From the NCBI GenBank assembly GCA_025927665.1, contig JAICKZ010000036.1, positions 1-15,292 on the forward strand: 15,292 bases of DNA, in the 5' to 3' direction. Positions within the stretch are counted from its first letter, which is position 1. Each line of letters begins with the position of its first letter. Below, piece by piece: positions 15,201-15,292 of the stretch. The stretch comes from Steroidobacteraceae bacterium (GTDB lineage: Bacteria > Pseudomonadota > Gammaproteobacteria > Steroidobacterales > Steroidobacteraceae). The notes below the pieces were generated by a model. It saw nothing but the letters and a program-made list of their open reading frames with translations. It was not told where the DNA came from and searched no databases. A program made the position numbers and the translations under genes.

Positions 15201-15292
15201 TAATGGTGATACATGGTCAGTTACAAAGCTCAAACGGAATAATTCATATCATTTCACGGCAAGTACAAGACAATAGTAATTTGCTTGGAGCA
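12266..15292 (+). CDS. dnaE2: Error-prone DNA polymerase DnaE2 (3' end outside window)
   Basis: DnaE2 is the C-family polymerase that performs mutagenic translesion synthesis with ImuA and ImuB. The frame is open from ATG 12266 to the window edge, 1009 codons without a stop; the family usually has about 1020-1080, so only the tail is missing. The N-terminal PHP domain begins SYAELACLSNFTFQHGASH, where the metal-binding HxH of DnaE1 is absent, as usual for DnaE2. CQGRGSAANSAVCYALGV is the palm motif. Catalytic Asp are D369 and D371 in PDIDVDF and D516 in GLLKVDCLAL, all present. Later come PLFQEQVMEIA, SYGFPESHAASFALLAYIS, and an OB fold (VKVSGMVTHRQRPQTAAGV, then FISLEDETGSSNIVIWP). It is transcribed from the LexA-controlled promoter before imuA. 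No frameshift was seen. Confidence 0.96.
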   Translation, partial: MSYAELACLSNFTFQHGASHAHELVRRAKQLDYVALAIADECSLAGIVRAHEVAKEVSLPLIVGSFFKFEHGRLVLLVPTQKAYEQLCALITRCRRAASKGSYAITPIEIHTSVSCCIGIWLPDEQIDEQSLRWFKSLTLAGHYLGCTHHLQQHADTRLQCLLKRADEAELTPIAVGDVHYHVRSRRVLHDVLTAIRLGKTVDHIGRQGFANGEQHLRSITTLEKLFPQALLINTIDIAKQCHFSMNELHYEYPHELVPERLNATQHLRALTLAGAQRRWPQGIPEAVMELLEKELLLIAELKYEHFFLTVEDMVRFARSKGILCQGRGSAANSAVCYALGVTEVDPSRSSVLFERFISRERAEPPDIDVDFEHDRREEVIQYIYTKYGRERAALAATVICYRRRMAVRDVGKALGFAPDIVDALSKSMYWFEGNIAQELKRIGFDSDSRIAKQLSMLVEQLIGFPRHLSQHVGGFVISEHALSTLVPLENAAMPDRTIIQWDKEDLETLGLLKVDCLALGMLSAIRRALGMMSKYKQRAVVMQDIPVEDKATYDMLSKAESVGVFQVESRAQMSMLPRLRPQCFYDLVIQIAIVRPGPIQGGMVHPYLKRRQGLEKITYPSAALEKVLSRTCGVPLFQEQVMEIAIVAAGFTPGEADQVRRSMAAWQRRGGLEHFKDKLMNGMLERGYTQQFAEQIYQQILGFGSYGFPESHAASFALLAYISAWLRCHEPAAFCAALLNSYPMGFYAPAQLIADAKRNGVHFRAADVNHSEWECTLELNEGTPEVRLGLNMIKGLNESQVHALVQARNEQQFINVTDLAHRANLNQRSLDALSKANALASLIAQRPAARWDALGVERLPGLLAGQSAIEAPLSFPPMNESKETTADYHSMGFTLGRHPLEILRQRLNRLNVSTAKELTAMKDGMLVKVSGMVTHRQRPQTAAGVLFISLEDETGSSNIVIWPQVQQTQRLAVLHSQLMVIHGQLQSSNGIIHIISRQVQDNSNLLGA

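Overview
The window looks like a stretch of a gammaproteobacterial chromosome with moderate GC. The main reasons are the order pcnB-folK-panB-panC (read on the minus strand), an E. coli-type LexA box (CTGT-N8-ACAG), and a tRNA-Glu gene with an encoded CCA end. I cannot name the genus. Many start regions have weak Shine-Dalgarno sequences, and two genes (pcnB, panC) seem to use TTG starts.

Layout. At 1-562 is the 3' part of queG (epoxyqueuosine reductase). At 678-797 on the minus strand is a 39-codon lysine-rich small protein. At 953-1798 (minus) is an exported TPR-type protein. From 5701 down to 2012 runs the minus-strand cluster pcnB, folK, panB, panC, covering RNA polyadenylation, folate synthesis and pantothenate synthesis. 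A plus-strand tRNA-Glu(CTC) lies at 5800-5875. The spacer at 1811-2011 between panC and the TPR gene shows no gene.

From 5876 to about 10090 is a block that reads as accessory DNA. It starts with about 480 bp that looks decayed or non-coding. Next comes a ketopantoate-reductase-family dehydrogenase (PanE/ApbA type) whose arginine codons are unlike those of its neighbours. A convergent LysR regulator and a divergent MFS transporter follow, sharing a 92-bp promoter region with a T-N11-A palindrome. The block ends in about 480 bp of AT-rich non-coding DNA with several inverted repeats.

From 10095 to the right edge is an SOS mutagenesis cassette: a near-consensus LexA box, then imuA, imuB and dnaE2. 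imuB and dnaE2 share an ATGA overlap. dnaE2 runs off the window after 1009 codons with its three catalytic aspartates intact. ImuB has lost the Y-family acidic residues but carries a QLDFF clamp-binding-like motif. No lexA gene heads the cassette, so control probably comes from a LexA encoded elsewhere.

Together panB, the PanE-family gene and panC would cover the three dedicated steps to pantothenate, but it is only inferred that the PanE-like protein acts on ketopantoate. I found no CRISPR array, no intact mobile element and no clearly undescribed multi-gene system. The best leads are the tRNA-adjacent accessory block, the clustered inverted repeats upstream of the SOS cassette, and the small lysine-rich protein.
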